NCBI GenBank assembly: GCA_027625915.1
Contig: JANTQA010000047.1
Coordinates: 15,066,001 to 15,130,000 of the forward strand
From: Anaeramoeba flamelloides
Lineage: Eukaryota > Metamonada > Anaeramoebidae
Length of the DNA: 64,000 bases
Direction of reading: 5' to 3'
A program made the translations under genes and the position numbers. Shown here in pieces: positions 12,355 through 26,000 of the stretch (position 1 is the first letter of the stretch; every line of letters starts with the position of its first letter). The notes beneath the pieces were generated by a model, which did no database searches, was not told the origin of the DNA, and was given only the letters and a program-made list of their open reading frames with translations.

Positions 12355-13708
12355 TATTGATTGAATCGATAACCAATGTATTTATTTCAAAATAATTTGG
12401 TTGAAATAATTCTAAAAACGAGAAAAAAATAGCACTTTTTTTAGTAAAAACAATGTACATCTAATTTCAATAAAAAATCTGAAAATATAGAAAAGGGTAC
12501 AAATGATTGTTTAAACAACCAAATGAATTTATATGTTTTCAATTCTTTTGTTATCTTTTTGAGATTGAATAAATTAAGAAAACGATTTTTTCAATCAAAA
12601 AGAAAACAATAAACACCAATTTTCACCCCTAAAAAATATTAGATAAAATTGAGATCATAAAATTTAATATCTTTTATTTATCGAATACAATATTAAGAAA
12701 AAAATAGAATTATTACCAAGAATCAATAAATGGTAGTTAATGATTTTTTATATTTAAATACTATTTTGAATTTATATTTTAATAAAGATATTTTAAAATA
12801 AATTTACCCCACTTAATTGGAAATAGCTTAATTCTCGATATTATTTTAAATAAAGATTCATTATTTATTCTGTCATTGGTTAACGATGAAGAAAATAATG
12901 ACTTTTATTTGAAATTATATAATAAAAATTTAGAAATCAGTTCCAGTACAAAAAAAGATAAGGGAAAGTGTCAGTAGAGTGCTGGATAGTGCCGAGACCT
13001 TTTTCAATTTACAAAATAATTGAGAAAATTCTTTGATTAGACTCAATTTTTTTAAATTATTGAAAACTAATTGGTGTTTTCTTAATTTTTTTTTTTCGAA
13101 GTAAAATCTATTTATTTTCGAAATGAACATAAAACTCAAGAAAAGATAACGGTGATTTTCTTTATTTTAAAGAATTTATTTTAATATAAGATTTGACTAA
13201 ATTCAATTCAATTCTCGAAAAGTTTTAAGCACTTTTTTTTTTTTACTTCTTGTTATTGTTTCACACAATGTTTTCAATTTTCCAATCAAAACCAAAATTA
13301 AAAAAGCCTAACCTCTGAAAGATGAAATTAATACCCTCCCTTCAAGAATAGGTACAAAATAAAACAAAAAAAATTTTTTGTTATGATCATGAAAAAAAAA
13401 TCTATGAATTTATTGCGCAATAATATTTATAATTGATTTTTTAGAGAGATTTGAACGATAGAGAATTAATACACATTACTTTCAATTCCATCAACCTTTG
13501 ATTATCAACAAATTTACTGTGAAGTTGATCCATTAAATGTTTGAAAAAAATTTTTTATGAACAAAAACAATTATTACTAATTTAACAATACAAAAAGAAA
13601 AAAAAAATTACAATTAAATTTTTATTCAGAAATTATTATTAAAAATAACAAAGGGTTTTCGGAAAAAAAAAATAAAAACAATTATGGAAATAAATATCAA
13701 AATAACAC

Positions 13709-14082
13709 TTAATTTTTTTGGTTATACAATTGTAAAACTGATTGATATAAATCATGAATTTCATGATTGGAATCAAAATTTGCAAAAGAGATTTGCTTTA
13801 AGGCATGAAAAATTGAAATAAATTTTTTTTGTATTATATGTTTCCAATTTTTAGAATTATTACCGATTACGAAAAGCACTCTTAATATTCCAATAATTTG
13901 TAGAAAGTTTTTCTTTTTTGAAGAATTCTTTTTAATTTTTCTAATTTTTTGTATAAAAATACTACAAAGATTTCTCAACAATTCATTTGCTTCATTTGGG
14001 GTAATATTATTTGAAAGGAAAAAAATAATTTTTGAAAATAATTTTAAATATTGATTATGTTTTAATTGGTTTAAATTTTTAC
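13709..14082 (-). CDS. Probable C-terminal continuation of the deubiquitinase gene
   Basis: The main frame of the upstream gene stops at 14079-14081, but a 120-odd residue frame with the same Lys/Asn/Ile/Phe-rich style continues immediately in another frame and ends at 13709 (last residues LYQSVLQLYNQKN). Two readings are possible. A short intron from 14082 (donor GTAAAA) to 13962 (acceptor TTTGTAG) would restore the frame with residue continuity. Otherwise a one-base change near the A-run at 14075-14081 shifts the frame. The helical-repeat character fits the tail of USP9X-type proteins, but this tail alone has no diagnostic motif. Confidence 0.55.
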
Positions 14083-17000
14083 AGATCAAAATTAAATAAT
14101 ATCTCCAAAAAAAAATTTTGTAATAGAAACAAATTTATATTTTGTGAATTAAATTGGTTATTTAATATTTCAATAAATCCTAATATTATTTCATTATTAT
14201 TATTCTTGTTATTATTAACATTTTTTTGTATTATTATTTCATTATCGTTATTAATTATTGAATCGGCATCAATATTTACATTAATGGAAATTGATTGGAT
14301 TAAAATATGAACCAATAATTGATAAATGGTTTTAAAATTCACTTTTAATAAATCTTTAGAATTTAAAATATATGTTATTAAGAATCGCATTATTTTACAA
14401 TATTTGATATTAAGAAAATATTTGGGAATTAAAAGATTAGAATTGTTTTGAACTATTAATTCCAAAGAAATTGATTTTTTATTTGAAATGAAAAAATATT
14501 TTTGATAATCATTCAGAAATATTGAGAGAATTAAGGGGATTTTTTTTTTATTTAACAAAACTAAATAATATACTAAATCGATCATCAATTTGGAAATATG
14601 TAAATGATTCTTTTCAAAATAATATAAATATTTGATCAATTTTTTAATTAATTTTTTCCAATTTGTCCACATTTTTAAATATTTATACTCTTTGGGATTA
14701 TTACTATTATAAAAATATTTTTTTTTTTTATTGATCCAACTGAATGATTGTGTAAAAACTTTTAGAATCAATTCAATCAATTCAATATTTATTCTATAAT
14801 TCATATCTTCATTTTCTAATTGGAAATTATTTTTTTCTAAATCATTATTATTATTTTTCTTATCACCGTCTTCTTCTTCTCCTCCTCCACCAACTTTATA
14901 GTCGTCATCATTTTTGGTATCTTGCCCGTTAAAATTATCCTCATTATCAATATCAATAAAAAACAAATCTAATCTTTCAATTAAAAAATTTGTTAGGTAA
15001 GTATTGCCATTATATTTTAAAAAATTCATTTTATCACCAAACTCTACTAATAATAAAGACAAAATATTTAAGGTGTTAAAGGGCGACTGAATTAAATAAT
15101 TATGTTTTTTTAAAATTAATTGGAGATAATTGGTTCTAAAATCATCGAATTTAATAAAATTATTTTGAATAATTTTTATTAACAAATTTTCAATTTCTTG
15201 ATATTCTTGAGAAACCAATATAATATTTTTTAAACTGAAACGAAATGTTTCAGATAAGATCATAAACTTTTCAAATGCTTGTGAATGCTCTATACAAAAC
15301 TTAATAATTTGGAAATAGATTAATAAAGTTTTTTTATTATAATTTATTATTTGCTTTTTTGAATGATCAATAATAATAGTAAAATTATCATATTTCTTTC
15401 TTCTATCGCTATATTCAGTTAATAGTAAAAAATTCATTTCAGATATTTGAAAGCCCTTTTTAATAAATAATAAAAAATCTGGGATTATTAAAATTTGTTC
15501 GTTATAGTTATCAAGAATTAAAAAAATTTCCCAAATTGTTTCAAAATTTTCTGCAAACAGTTGGCTTGTTTTTTCACCTTTTAAACAAAGTGTCAATAAT
15601 TGTAATAATTGAATAAGAAGTAAATTTTTATTGGTTTCTTTTTTATTATAATAATACTCCTCATCACCACCACCAGCTTTATCGTCATCGTCTTGGTCTT
15701 CATTAAAATTTCTATTATAATAATTGTTGGTAATTTTTTTTTTTTTTTTTTTTAGCAAATTTAAAAAAAAGTTAAATAAATCTTTAAACAGTTTAATAAT
15801 AATCTCATTTTCTTCATTAATTTGCTCAATTAAAGTTTTTAATAAATTTGAAGTTTCCTGTTGTATTTTCTTTGAATTAGATTTAATCAACCATTTTTCT
15901 AACCACTTTTGATTATTTAATAGCCAATTGCGAATCATTAGATTATTTTTACTAAAGTTTTTCAAATTTTGTAAAAAATCAATAATTAATAAATGATTCT
16001 TCTTATTATTATTACTAAGAGCATGGATATTCGTATTAGTATTAGCATTTGAATGTTTGTTAAATAATTTAAAAATTTTGATCATTGTTGGGTTGACAAA
16101 GGCTTTAATTTTCAATATCGAATTAAATAATTGAAAAATTTTTTTAAAATTTAAATTATTAATATCTTTTTTCAAATATAATTTACTGTTTTTTTCATAA
16201 TAGTTTTTCACTGATTGAGAAAAGATAGAAAAGATATTTGACAAATTTACCAAATTAATTTCCTTTTTGAAAATCTCAATCAAAAAATTTGTATCAAATA
16301 ATAATATTCTATCTTCTTCAGATAAAATTTTATTTGGATTATTATTTTTTTTCGTAAAATATTTTTTAATAATTAATTCGATAATCACTACAATATAATA
16401 AAATTGATGTTTCTTATTATCATTATAATCCAATGAATTGCTTAATTTATTAATTTTTTCATAATATAAATTAGTAAATTTTGTAATAATATTTGAATAA
16501 AAAAAAAATTCTAAAAAATATTTTGATGAATTGATCAAATAATAGCATAAATACAAATAATCATAATAAGTTTTAAAATAAATTAATGGCTCAGAATGGA
16601 AATTTATTATTAATTTTAAATAATTAATAATAATGGAACTTGATTGTAATTCCCAATTAAAGTTATCATTGTCATCGCCATCAATAGAAGAAGAATTGCT
16701 TCTAGTTTTACTTTTTTTATTATTTTTGTTTAAATTATTCGAAGGGATTTTACTTTTGTTAAACAAATACTTGCTGTTTTTCTTATTTACATTAGTGGGT
16801 TTCAATTTTTCAATTTCATCTTTAATTAATTTTAATTCTATTGGTATTAAGCCAACCATTGCAGAAGTGAAAATTTTAATAAATTGCTTACGAATTAATT
16901 TGATTGGACAATTTAATAGAATTTCTTCAAACCATTGCATTTTACATTTTGTTAAAAACCATTTACTTACATGAACGTTTTCTTTTAAATAGTTAATAAT

Positions 17001-20000
17001 ATTTTGTACAATAACAGAATTTTTGTTTTTAAATTTAGAATAAGAAAATATTTTGATAAAATAAATTATTAAAAATTGTAAAAAATTGTTATCTCTAATA
17101 AACTTTGAATTTTTAATAACCTCATGTAAAAATTTTAAAAATTGTTCTTCAAATATGTAGTTTTTAAATTGGAATTTTGAATTTTCTGATTGTATATGTT
17201 TGATTAAATTTTTATTCATTTTTTTTTTTTTAAAAAATGGTACCAAATTGAGATTTTTATTAATAGTATCAATTCTTTGATAAATTAATATATAAGCAGA
17301 ATAATTTTTTTCTTCATAAATTATTTGCCTTTCATATTCATCAGATGATTCATCAATTACAATTTCTTCTTTACCTCCAAAGCATTCATCCTTAATATTC
17401 TCTGGATCAAATTCTTTTACTATTTTATCATCAAATCGATACCATTTTTCATTATTATTGTTATAAATATTATTATCATTATTCAAATTATTATCAGTTG
17501 TCTTATTACGATTATTTGTATTGTAATTTGTATTCAAATTACTACTGCTGCTACTGCTACTGTGGTTATTTGATGTTCTATCTTTAATAAAAGAATAATA
17601 ATGACCCCTATTGGTGGTACCCCTGTGGACAATTATACCAGTTAACTCGTATTCATAACATTTTTTTTCTTCATTATTCATTTTTTTCAAATTTGTAGAA
17701 TTTTCTTTTGAATTATAATTCTTATTACTATTTTTCTTTTGAAAATAGTCTTTTGTATATTTATGCATATCTAACTTTAATGGGAATTTATATTTTGAAT
17801 TAATTTTATATCTATTTTTTGTTTTAAAATCCCATTCAAATCGTTTTAAATGCAATATTAAATTTTTTGGTAAATCTAAAAATAAATATCTTTTATTGAT
17901 ATTTGCCTTTTTATTTAATTCTTTGATAAAAATTTGATTATCGCCACTTAATTTCTCTATTTGTACATATTGATCTAAAGAATCTACCAAATTTTTTTTA
18001 TTTTCAACATCTAAGGAAATTGCTGTAAAATCCTCAATTCTCTCTGTAGTTTTACCTGTTTCTCTAATAATTATTTGATTAATTAATTTTCCACCAAAAA
18101 AAATTTTTAATAAATTTTTTTCAGAATTACTTTTAATATTATTTTCCAAATGGGAAAGAAATAATGTCAAAAATTCATAAACATCCATTTGTTTGGAAAT
18201 ATCTATAGGTTGACCAGTAAAATCTAAAAATACTTTTGCAAAATTTAAAGTATTAACATGATTTTTTTTACTAACTAATAAATTTGCAAAAATTAATTGT
18301 AATTGATATAGAAAATTCCCATTATAATTATTTGAATGAATATTCTTCTTTTTATTTTTATTTTGATTATTATTATTGTTTTGTTTATTATTATTACTAT
18401 TATTGATATTATTATTATTATTATTGTTAATATCAGTGATCGGTATTTTTAATGAAAATAATTTATCTCTAAATTGTGGGATCATAAAGAATTGCTGTAA
18501 TAATGAATTCATATAGCAAGTGTTACTTAAATTTTTTAACCCAATAAAATTTTGGTTTATTTTTTTCGATTCAAAATCAATACTATAATACCAAGTTTCA
18601 GGTTTTTCAATATTTTTAATTTTATTATAAAATAATTTGGAAACTTTATTTAAATTATCTTTGTTATTATGAATTAATTCATATAATAAATCCAGCCCAA
18701 TTGATCTACTTTTATTATTTTTTAATTTTGGGCCTTCAATAAATTTATTTTTAAGCTTTAAATTAAACAATTGGTTGAATACTTCTAAAGCCAATTCTAA
18801 AGAATTTGTTTTAAAATTTGGAATATTTTTGATCATTATCAATAATATTTTTAAATAACCAATTAGATTATTATCGATTGTTTGGGAATTTTCTTCATAA
18901 AAGGGGTTAGAGTGGAATTGCTTTTTTAAAAAAGTGAAAAATTGATCAAAAGTTATTTTATATTTGGTATTAAATAAATTCATTTTAATAATTTCTTCAA
19001 GTAAATTAAAAAATTCCTTGTTATATATCTTTATAGATTTTTCTTTAAATTCATTAATTTTTGAAATTAAATTTATTAATTTCCGAATAAAATATATTTG
19101 ATATGAATGATTATTTGTTGGTTTTTCATATTGACATAAATTTTTGATCATCAAACTAATTAATTTTCTAAAATTTTCATTTGGTGATAAAATTAAACAA
19201 TGGATTATCCATGATCTCATATTTTTATATTCTAAAATACTTTTTTTCCATATTTTTTTTTGTCTGGAATTGCATGCTGAAATAATCAGTGATACTGAAT
19301 AATAATAGGATTCATGAGTTTTTTTGATCAATACCCTATTTCCCAAATTGGAATTATATAAAATGATTTCCATCAAAATATTTAAAAATTTTGGTATAAT
19401 TAAATTGTCCAGTTTTATATTGAGTATTTTTTTTTTAGAATCAATAAATAATAAATTAATTAATTTCAGTAATAAACAAATTGATTCAATTTTTGGAGAA
19501 TTAATAAATAATTTAAAATTTTCATCATTTTCTTGAACCACGTTGGTAGTATTAGTTTGTTTATTTATCTTGTTATTAATATTTGTACTGTCATTATTAT
19601 CATCATCATTTTCATTTATACTAATGTGTAAGAATTCAAAAGTAATTTCTGAAATTAATTGAATCAAATGCTTGAGCCCCCCCTTTTTATTGAAAAACGT
19701 CGATACTGATAATGTATTTTTATTAATTTTGTTATTTAAATTTAATTGCTCTTGATTTAAAATTGCTAGATCATTAATGATCTGTAAATTATAATTTAAT
19801 TTATATATGGAATTTTTACTTAGAATATCTTGCCAATTAATATTATAGCCAGTGCCCTTTTTAAAAAAGGTTAATAATTCGTATAATATTTTTTCATTTG
19901 TTGGTAATAGCATTATTAATTCCCATATTATTTTCTTATTTTCTTCATTTGTCAGTGCACTTTCAATTAATTTGAATAAATCTTGAAAATATTTTTTCAA

Positions 20001-23000
20001 TATAAAGCTAGGTAAATATTCAAAATTAATTAAATTGTCTTTATTAGTATTGATATTAAAATCATATTTATTGATTGTAATAAGAAAATCATTATTAGAT
20101 TTAAATTCTAATTCATTTAAAGTCTTGGAATAATGCTCTTTATTATATATTTGATTATTTAATTTAATATTGATATTGCTTATTTTGTTGATTTCTTTTT
20201 TTTTTCTATTTTGGCTGCTTAAGCTACTACTACTACTGTTGTTGTTTTTGTTATTGTTATATAAATTATTTTGATTATTATTCATTAAATAATTTATTTT
20301 TTCAATGATTTTACATTTGAAACGATAAAAAGAATTATTTTCTCTCATTTTTAAATTAAATTTTAAATATTCATTTTTATTATATTCATAATTAATTTTT
20401 AAATTCAAAATTCCTCTATTAATTTTATCTTTATGTCTTATAAATCCTAATTCTTCCTGAATAATAAACTGCTCATAAAATCGTATAAATTCATTTAGAA
20501 TATTTAAATATCTATTTAAAATTAAATTTTTATTTTTATTATCATTTAATTGTTTTTTCTTACTGTTCAAATTTAATTTTTTAATTTTTTGAAATATTAA
20601 TTTTAAAAAATTTGAATTTATTATAATCAAATCATTGTTATCATTTTTTTTATTACTTGGTAAATTTTGATATTGAATTAATAATTGTATTGCCAATTTT
20701 GATAATTCTTCATTTTCACTATTAATAATAATTTCCCATATTTTTTTAATTCCAATTAATTTTAAATCCTTATTGTAATTTAGTAAAAATATTTCATTCT
20801 TGTGATTTATTTTGATGTTTTTATTTAATTTGTTTTGTAAATTAATGACATGTTTAAAAAATTTAAATTCAGATTTGGTAATTAATTTATTATTAATATT
20901 CTTTACCTTATTATAAAAATACGATATTAATTGCTTTGTAGGTTCAATCTTAATAATGAAATCATAAAAAAAATTACTTTCAATTGTGGGTAATATTAAT
21001 TCGATGATAAATAGATTATATAATTTTTCTATTTCATTAATTGTTATTTCTAATTCAGAATTAGTATACAAAAAATTTAAAAATGAAAATCTTATTTTTA
21101 ATTTTTTATAAAAAGTTATTTTCATTCCAAAATTTAATTCCTTCTCTTGTTTTTCTTCTTGTTTATTTAATAAATTATTAACATTTATATTATTTTCATC
21201 CAAATATTTATTAATATTATACTTTATCTTTTCTAAGTCCTCAATTATTATTGAATAAAAAGCAATTTCTTTATTTAAATCCGAAATAATTGTTTCCCTA
21301 ACTTTGTTGCTATCAATTAAATTATTAAATTGATCATCTTGATTAGTAAAATCAATGCAATCTGGAAATGATAATAAAATATTCTCAAATAATGGGATCA
21401 TTAAATCCATTTCATAACCAATATTAAATTTTTTTTGAATTACCTCAATTATTTTTTTTCGAAATCGATCATCAAAATTTTCATGCACAAATATTTTTTT
21501 AAAATTATTTAATATAATCTGTCGAAGAGAAAAATCTAAATTAGGATTGATTATTAATTGCCAATTTTTATTTAATAATTTATAAAATAAGGATCGATAG
21601 GTTTTGGAAATTGATAATAAATCTAATATAACCAGAGAAATTTTCCCCAAAAAGTTTATTTTTATTAAATCCCATTGATTAATTTCTTTGAATTTTTCTA
21701 TAAATAGATATTTTGTTGTTTCAATTGAAAAATACTTGATTATTTTTATTAAAAATTCATAAATAATTTCACTGGTCGCTTGGTATTCCTATATTTATTA
21801 ATACATATAGATTTATTTTTTTATTTTTTTTTTATTGTTTATTTTTTTTTTTATTATTTATTTTTTGATAAAGAATGATTGATTTATGTTATAATTCTTT
21901 CTGTAAAAAGTTTTTTATTTCGGTTTTGATGGAGATTAAAAAAAATTTTTTTACGATGAATCATTATTGCATTAAAATTCTGTTGGAAATGACCTTGTAA
22001 AAAACTATAAATTAAACAAGTTATAAAAATGCATTTTTTCTTTGGTATTGCATATCTGATTATTTTTAAATATAATTACCCATACTATGTAAAGAATCTT
22101 AAAATTTTGATTTAAGACTTAATCCAAATAATTCAAAAAAAATAATAAAAAACTAAAGAATAATATCTTTGATATTATTCAAAAAAAACTCATTATTTAT
22201 CTTGTCATTGGTTCAAAGATAAAGAAAATTATGATTCTTTATTAAAATTTCTGTATAAAAATTTAGAAATTAGGTAAGCACCTTAGAGCCTTGTAAAGTG
22301 CCTTCACGTGCCTCGTTTTTTTTTTAATTTCTGAAATTAAAAAAAAACTAACGGAGCTTTTTCAAAATTCAAAATAATTTAATAAAATCAAGGATTTTTT
22401 ACTTTATTCTTTTAAATTCTTAAACACTTAACGAAAAGTTTCCGTCAAGCTTCCGTAGAGTGCCGTAGAGTGCCGTGGAGTGCCTAGGTTTTTTTAAATT
22501 TTTGAAATGAAAAGAAAATTAAATAAATTTTCTTTACATTTCAAAAAGTAAAAAAAACCTAATGGTGCTTTTCTTGAGGTTTAATGTTTTATTTGTTAAG
22601 TTTTCTAGGTTTTTTTTGAGGTTTTCTATTTATTTGGAAGTGTTCTAGGTTTTTTTGAGTTTTCTATTTTATTTGTGAAGTGTTCTAGGTTTTTTTACTT
22701 TAGAAATAAACCGAAAATTTATTAAAATTTTCGGTTTATTTCTAAAGTAAAAAAAACCTAACAAAAATCTATTGATTTTTCAAATAATCAGAAAAATCAA
22801 GAACACCTAACAGTGCCTTTTCCAGAATTCAAAAGAATAGAGAAAAATCAAAGATTTTACTCAATTCTTTTGAATTCTGGAAAAGCGAATGGCTATTTTT
22901 TTTTAATTGTGAAATAAAGAGGAAATTTATTTAATTTTCGCTTTATTTCAAAAATTAAAAAAAAAACTAATGACAAACACGTGAACTTTTAATACTCAAC

Positions 23001-26000
23001 TTTTAATGGAAAAAAAAAAAAAATTGATTTAGTTTTTTAAAAAATTAACTGGAAAAAATAGAATTATTGTATCTTTATGTAAATTGATTTGATTTTACGT
23101 GGTAAAAAATAAAGAAAGAAAAAACAAAGTTATCTAGGAATGATCAGTGTTAAATATAATATATATTTTTTTTTTCATTTATTTTCCTAAATTACAAAAA
23201 GCTATCATTAAAAACATTTGAAAAATAAAAGTGTGTTAGTGTTTGTAAATGGGAACCTTTATAATCTAATTTTATTCATAAAAAACTTTATTTTTAAAAA
23301 AATTTAAAAATTGGGAAGATAAAAAAATAGTCAGATTTCAAACAATCATTATAATTCTCTTAAAATTATCCACTTGAAATTTATTATTTAACTCTTATTA
23401 TCCTCCGATTTGAGTATAATTATATCAGAATTAATCTTTTACAAACTGAAAATATTTGTCACTGAATATAATTGTAATTTTATTTTTATGGTTAAAAGGT
23501 GAATGAAGCAAAGAAGATACAAATAACGTTTTTTTATTCTTATTTATTTGAATAATTTTTAATTCAAATCTATAAATCAAAAAAATTACTCTTTGAAAAA
23601 AAAATTATTCAAATAAAAAAAATAGTATTTGTTGGAAATATAATAGTTTACTATTTTCTAAAAATATATCAATAAGAATTTTTTTTTTTATTGAATCTTT
23701 TCAAACTTTTACAAAGAGAAATGCGAAAATAAATAAATAAAGAAAAATTAATAGATACTTTTGAGGCGTTCCAAATCAAATCCAACTCATCATTATTAAT
23801 TTTATTATTAATAGCATAAAATTCCAATATTTTGCAAGTTTGATTTAAAATTTTCGGATGTCTAAATTCACCAAATAAAATATTGATCAATTTATTTTGT
23901 TTCCCCCAGATTAAAAATCTTTTAGAATTTAACCAACGTTTTGACAGTGTTGATTGCTTTTCAGAATTTTTTTTTTTTTTTTTTTGCTCTTCATGTTTTT
24001 GTTTAAATAGAAACCTGCATTCTTTTTGAAGTCTTTCAATTCCTGAAACTCTCATGTTTAAATAAGGTGAGGTGATATATTTTAAAGAAATATCTAAGAT
24101 AAATATATCCCTAATTTTATTTCTTTCTTGCGCCGGCAAATGTTTTAACCCTTTAAAGATCTTTGTACTAATCAAAATTAATTGATCAAAATTTTGATGT
24201 TTTAATTGTTCATAATTGCAATTTAATATCCTCGTTAATACCTTTTTTAAAGATAGCTCGATTTCTTTCAAAAATTCTATTTTATACAAATGTGAAATTT
24301 TGATAATTGGTTCGAGCAATTGTAATGTAATTTGACTATTAATTTTATGTTCATTTGAAGTTAAATGTAGTAATAAAGCATGAAATCCCCCTATGTTGTA
24401 AAAATAATTAATGTTCTTTTTCCGAAAATGTACAGCACCAATAAGCTTGATTGATTTATTTTTGTTTGTTTATTTTTTTTTTTTTTGATTAGATTGATAA
24501 AGTATAAATGGTATTAGATAAAGGAGTGTTTTAATTAAAAAATTATTAATAATTGTTGATCTGTGGTGTGTCAAAGATAAAAAAAATTAATTTGTTTAAG
24601 AGGAAATTGTATAAAATAATGGAATAGATCTTGTAATGAAAATTTTTTATTTTTTATAATTTTTACTTTTTCCAAATTTCCCTTCTTAAGTTACTTGGGC
24701 TCTATGTCCCTTAGGTTCGTTTTTTTTTTTAAAGTGTTTGGAGGGGCTAAAATGAAATAAAAAATAATTATAAGAATTGATAAACTTGTTCATGATTAGA
24801 TCTGAAGGAAACAAAACTTGATCTTGAGTAAACTTAAGAGAATTGAACGCAACTGATACAATTTGAAACCGAACTGAACTTAACCGAATTGGGCTTTCCG
24901 TGCAATCTGCCAAGTTGGTAATTGGTTTGTGATAATAATGTTCTCTAATATGTATCTTAAACTGTGATTTTACGAAAACAAGATTTATTAAACTTGCAAT
25001 TAAAAAAAAACAAAAAAAGCAAAGTAACTCAAAAGAAAATTTGAATAACCAATTCTTATTCTTAAAAACTCAGCAACTTTATAGAATTCAACCCATCTAT
25101 AAAGTTCTAAATTAAAAAAAATAAAGTAAACTATTTCATTTGATCTATAGTTGTTCAAATATTAAGAACTCTTTATTAAAACAAATTATGGTGGCGATCC
25201 GAAAATTTTCAACCTAAAAGGAAACAGTAACAAACCCATTCAACACTGGGAGTGCAAAAAAAAACTTTTATATAAAGTTGTTTTTTTTTTTTATTTTGAC
25301 CCTTTTTAATTTCTTGCTTTTCTTTCTCTTTTTCTTGTCTTTGTTTAAAAATAAAATTCTTTCTTTTTATTTTTTAAAGAAAAGTTATCCTATGAGTTAT
25401 ACACTTGCCTACATCATCATAAAGATAAAAAAACCTCAGAATAAATTTTAGTGTATCAGTAAAAAGGTGGTTATTTTGTTGAATTGCCTCTTCAATAATA
25501 AAAATAAAAAAAAATGAAATTTTTTTCTAGTTGCCGTAATAGCTCTCAAAATAATTACGGTTTTTATCTTGTTCTTTTATAAATGTTGAAATTTTTTTAA
25601 AAGAAATATTTTATATAACAAGTTCCAAATAACTATTTTTTTCGTTTGATATGGTTTAATATCAATTATGAATATTTATTTCTAAAATATTCTGAAAGTT
25701 ATAGTTGTTTATCATTTTGATACAAATAAATTTTTTAAAACAGCATCTTGTTACAAAAAAATTTTGGACTAAAAGTTTGAAAAAAGTGTCTTAAATTGCT
25801 TCAAAGAATATATCAAACAGTTTGAGCAACAGTTTTTTTTAAAAAAATTTCCTAAATTTTTTAAAACAGCTGTATATATCCATACCATTAAACTTGTGAA
25901 ACTTTTTTCTTTGCCTTAAGCAAACCCTGCATTTTTAAAACCTTTAAAACTTCTTTTAAACTTCCTTGAGACGCGTTTAAATCTTTTTAAATTTTCTTTA

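Larger units (their letters stand above)
10064..13708. other. Repeat-rich intergenic region
   Basis: No gene was supported. It contains a 32-T run at 10222-10253, a dispersed repeat (10585-11215), a TA microsatellite (about 11173-11206), a family A MITE (12158-12354) and stretches resembling the deubiquitinase intron. The last match 11995-12060 and 12845-12950 to about 22105-22290. A degenerate hairpin-array remnant (GTGTCAGTAGAGTGC...) is at about 12965-13110. Confidence 0.5.

Noticed and set aside
24686-24913. A GC-richer minus-strand frame (LADCTESPIRLSSVRFQI...) inside a deubiquitinase intron
   Set aside because: It has no ATG, no fitting splice sites or phase with neighbouring exons, and USP9X-type spacing needs no exon here.
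24929-25250. A possible solo LTR with a primer-binding-like TATGGTGGCGATCCG after it
   Set aside because: No second copy, no target duplication and no element body were seen; the resemblance rests on a few bases.
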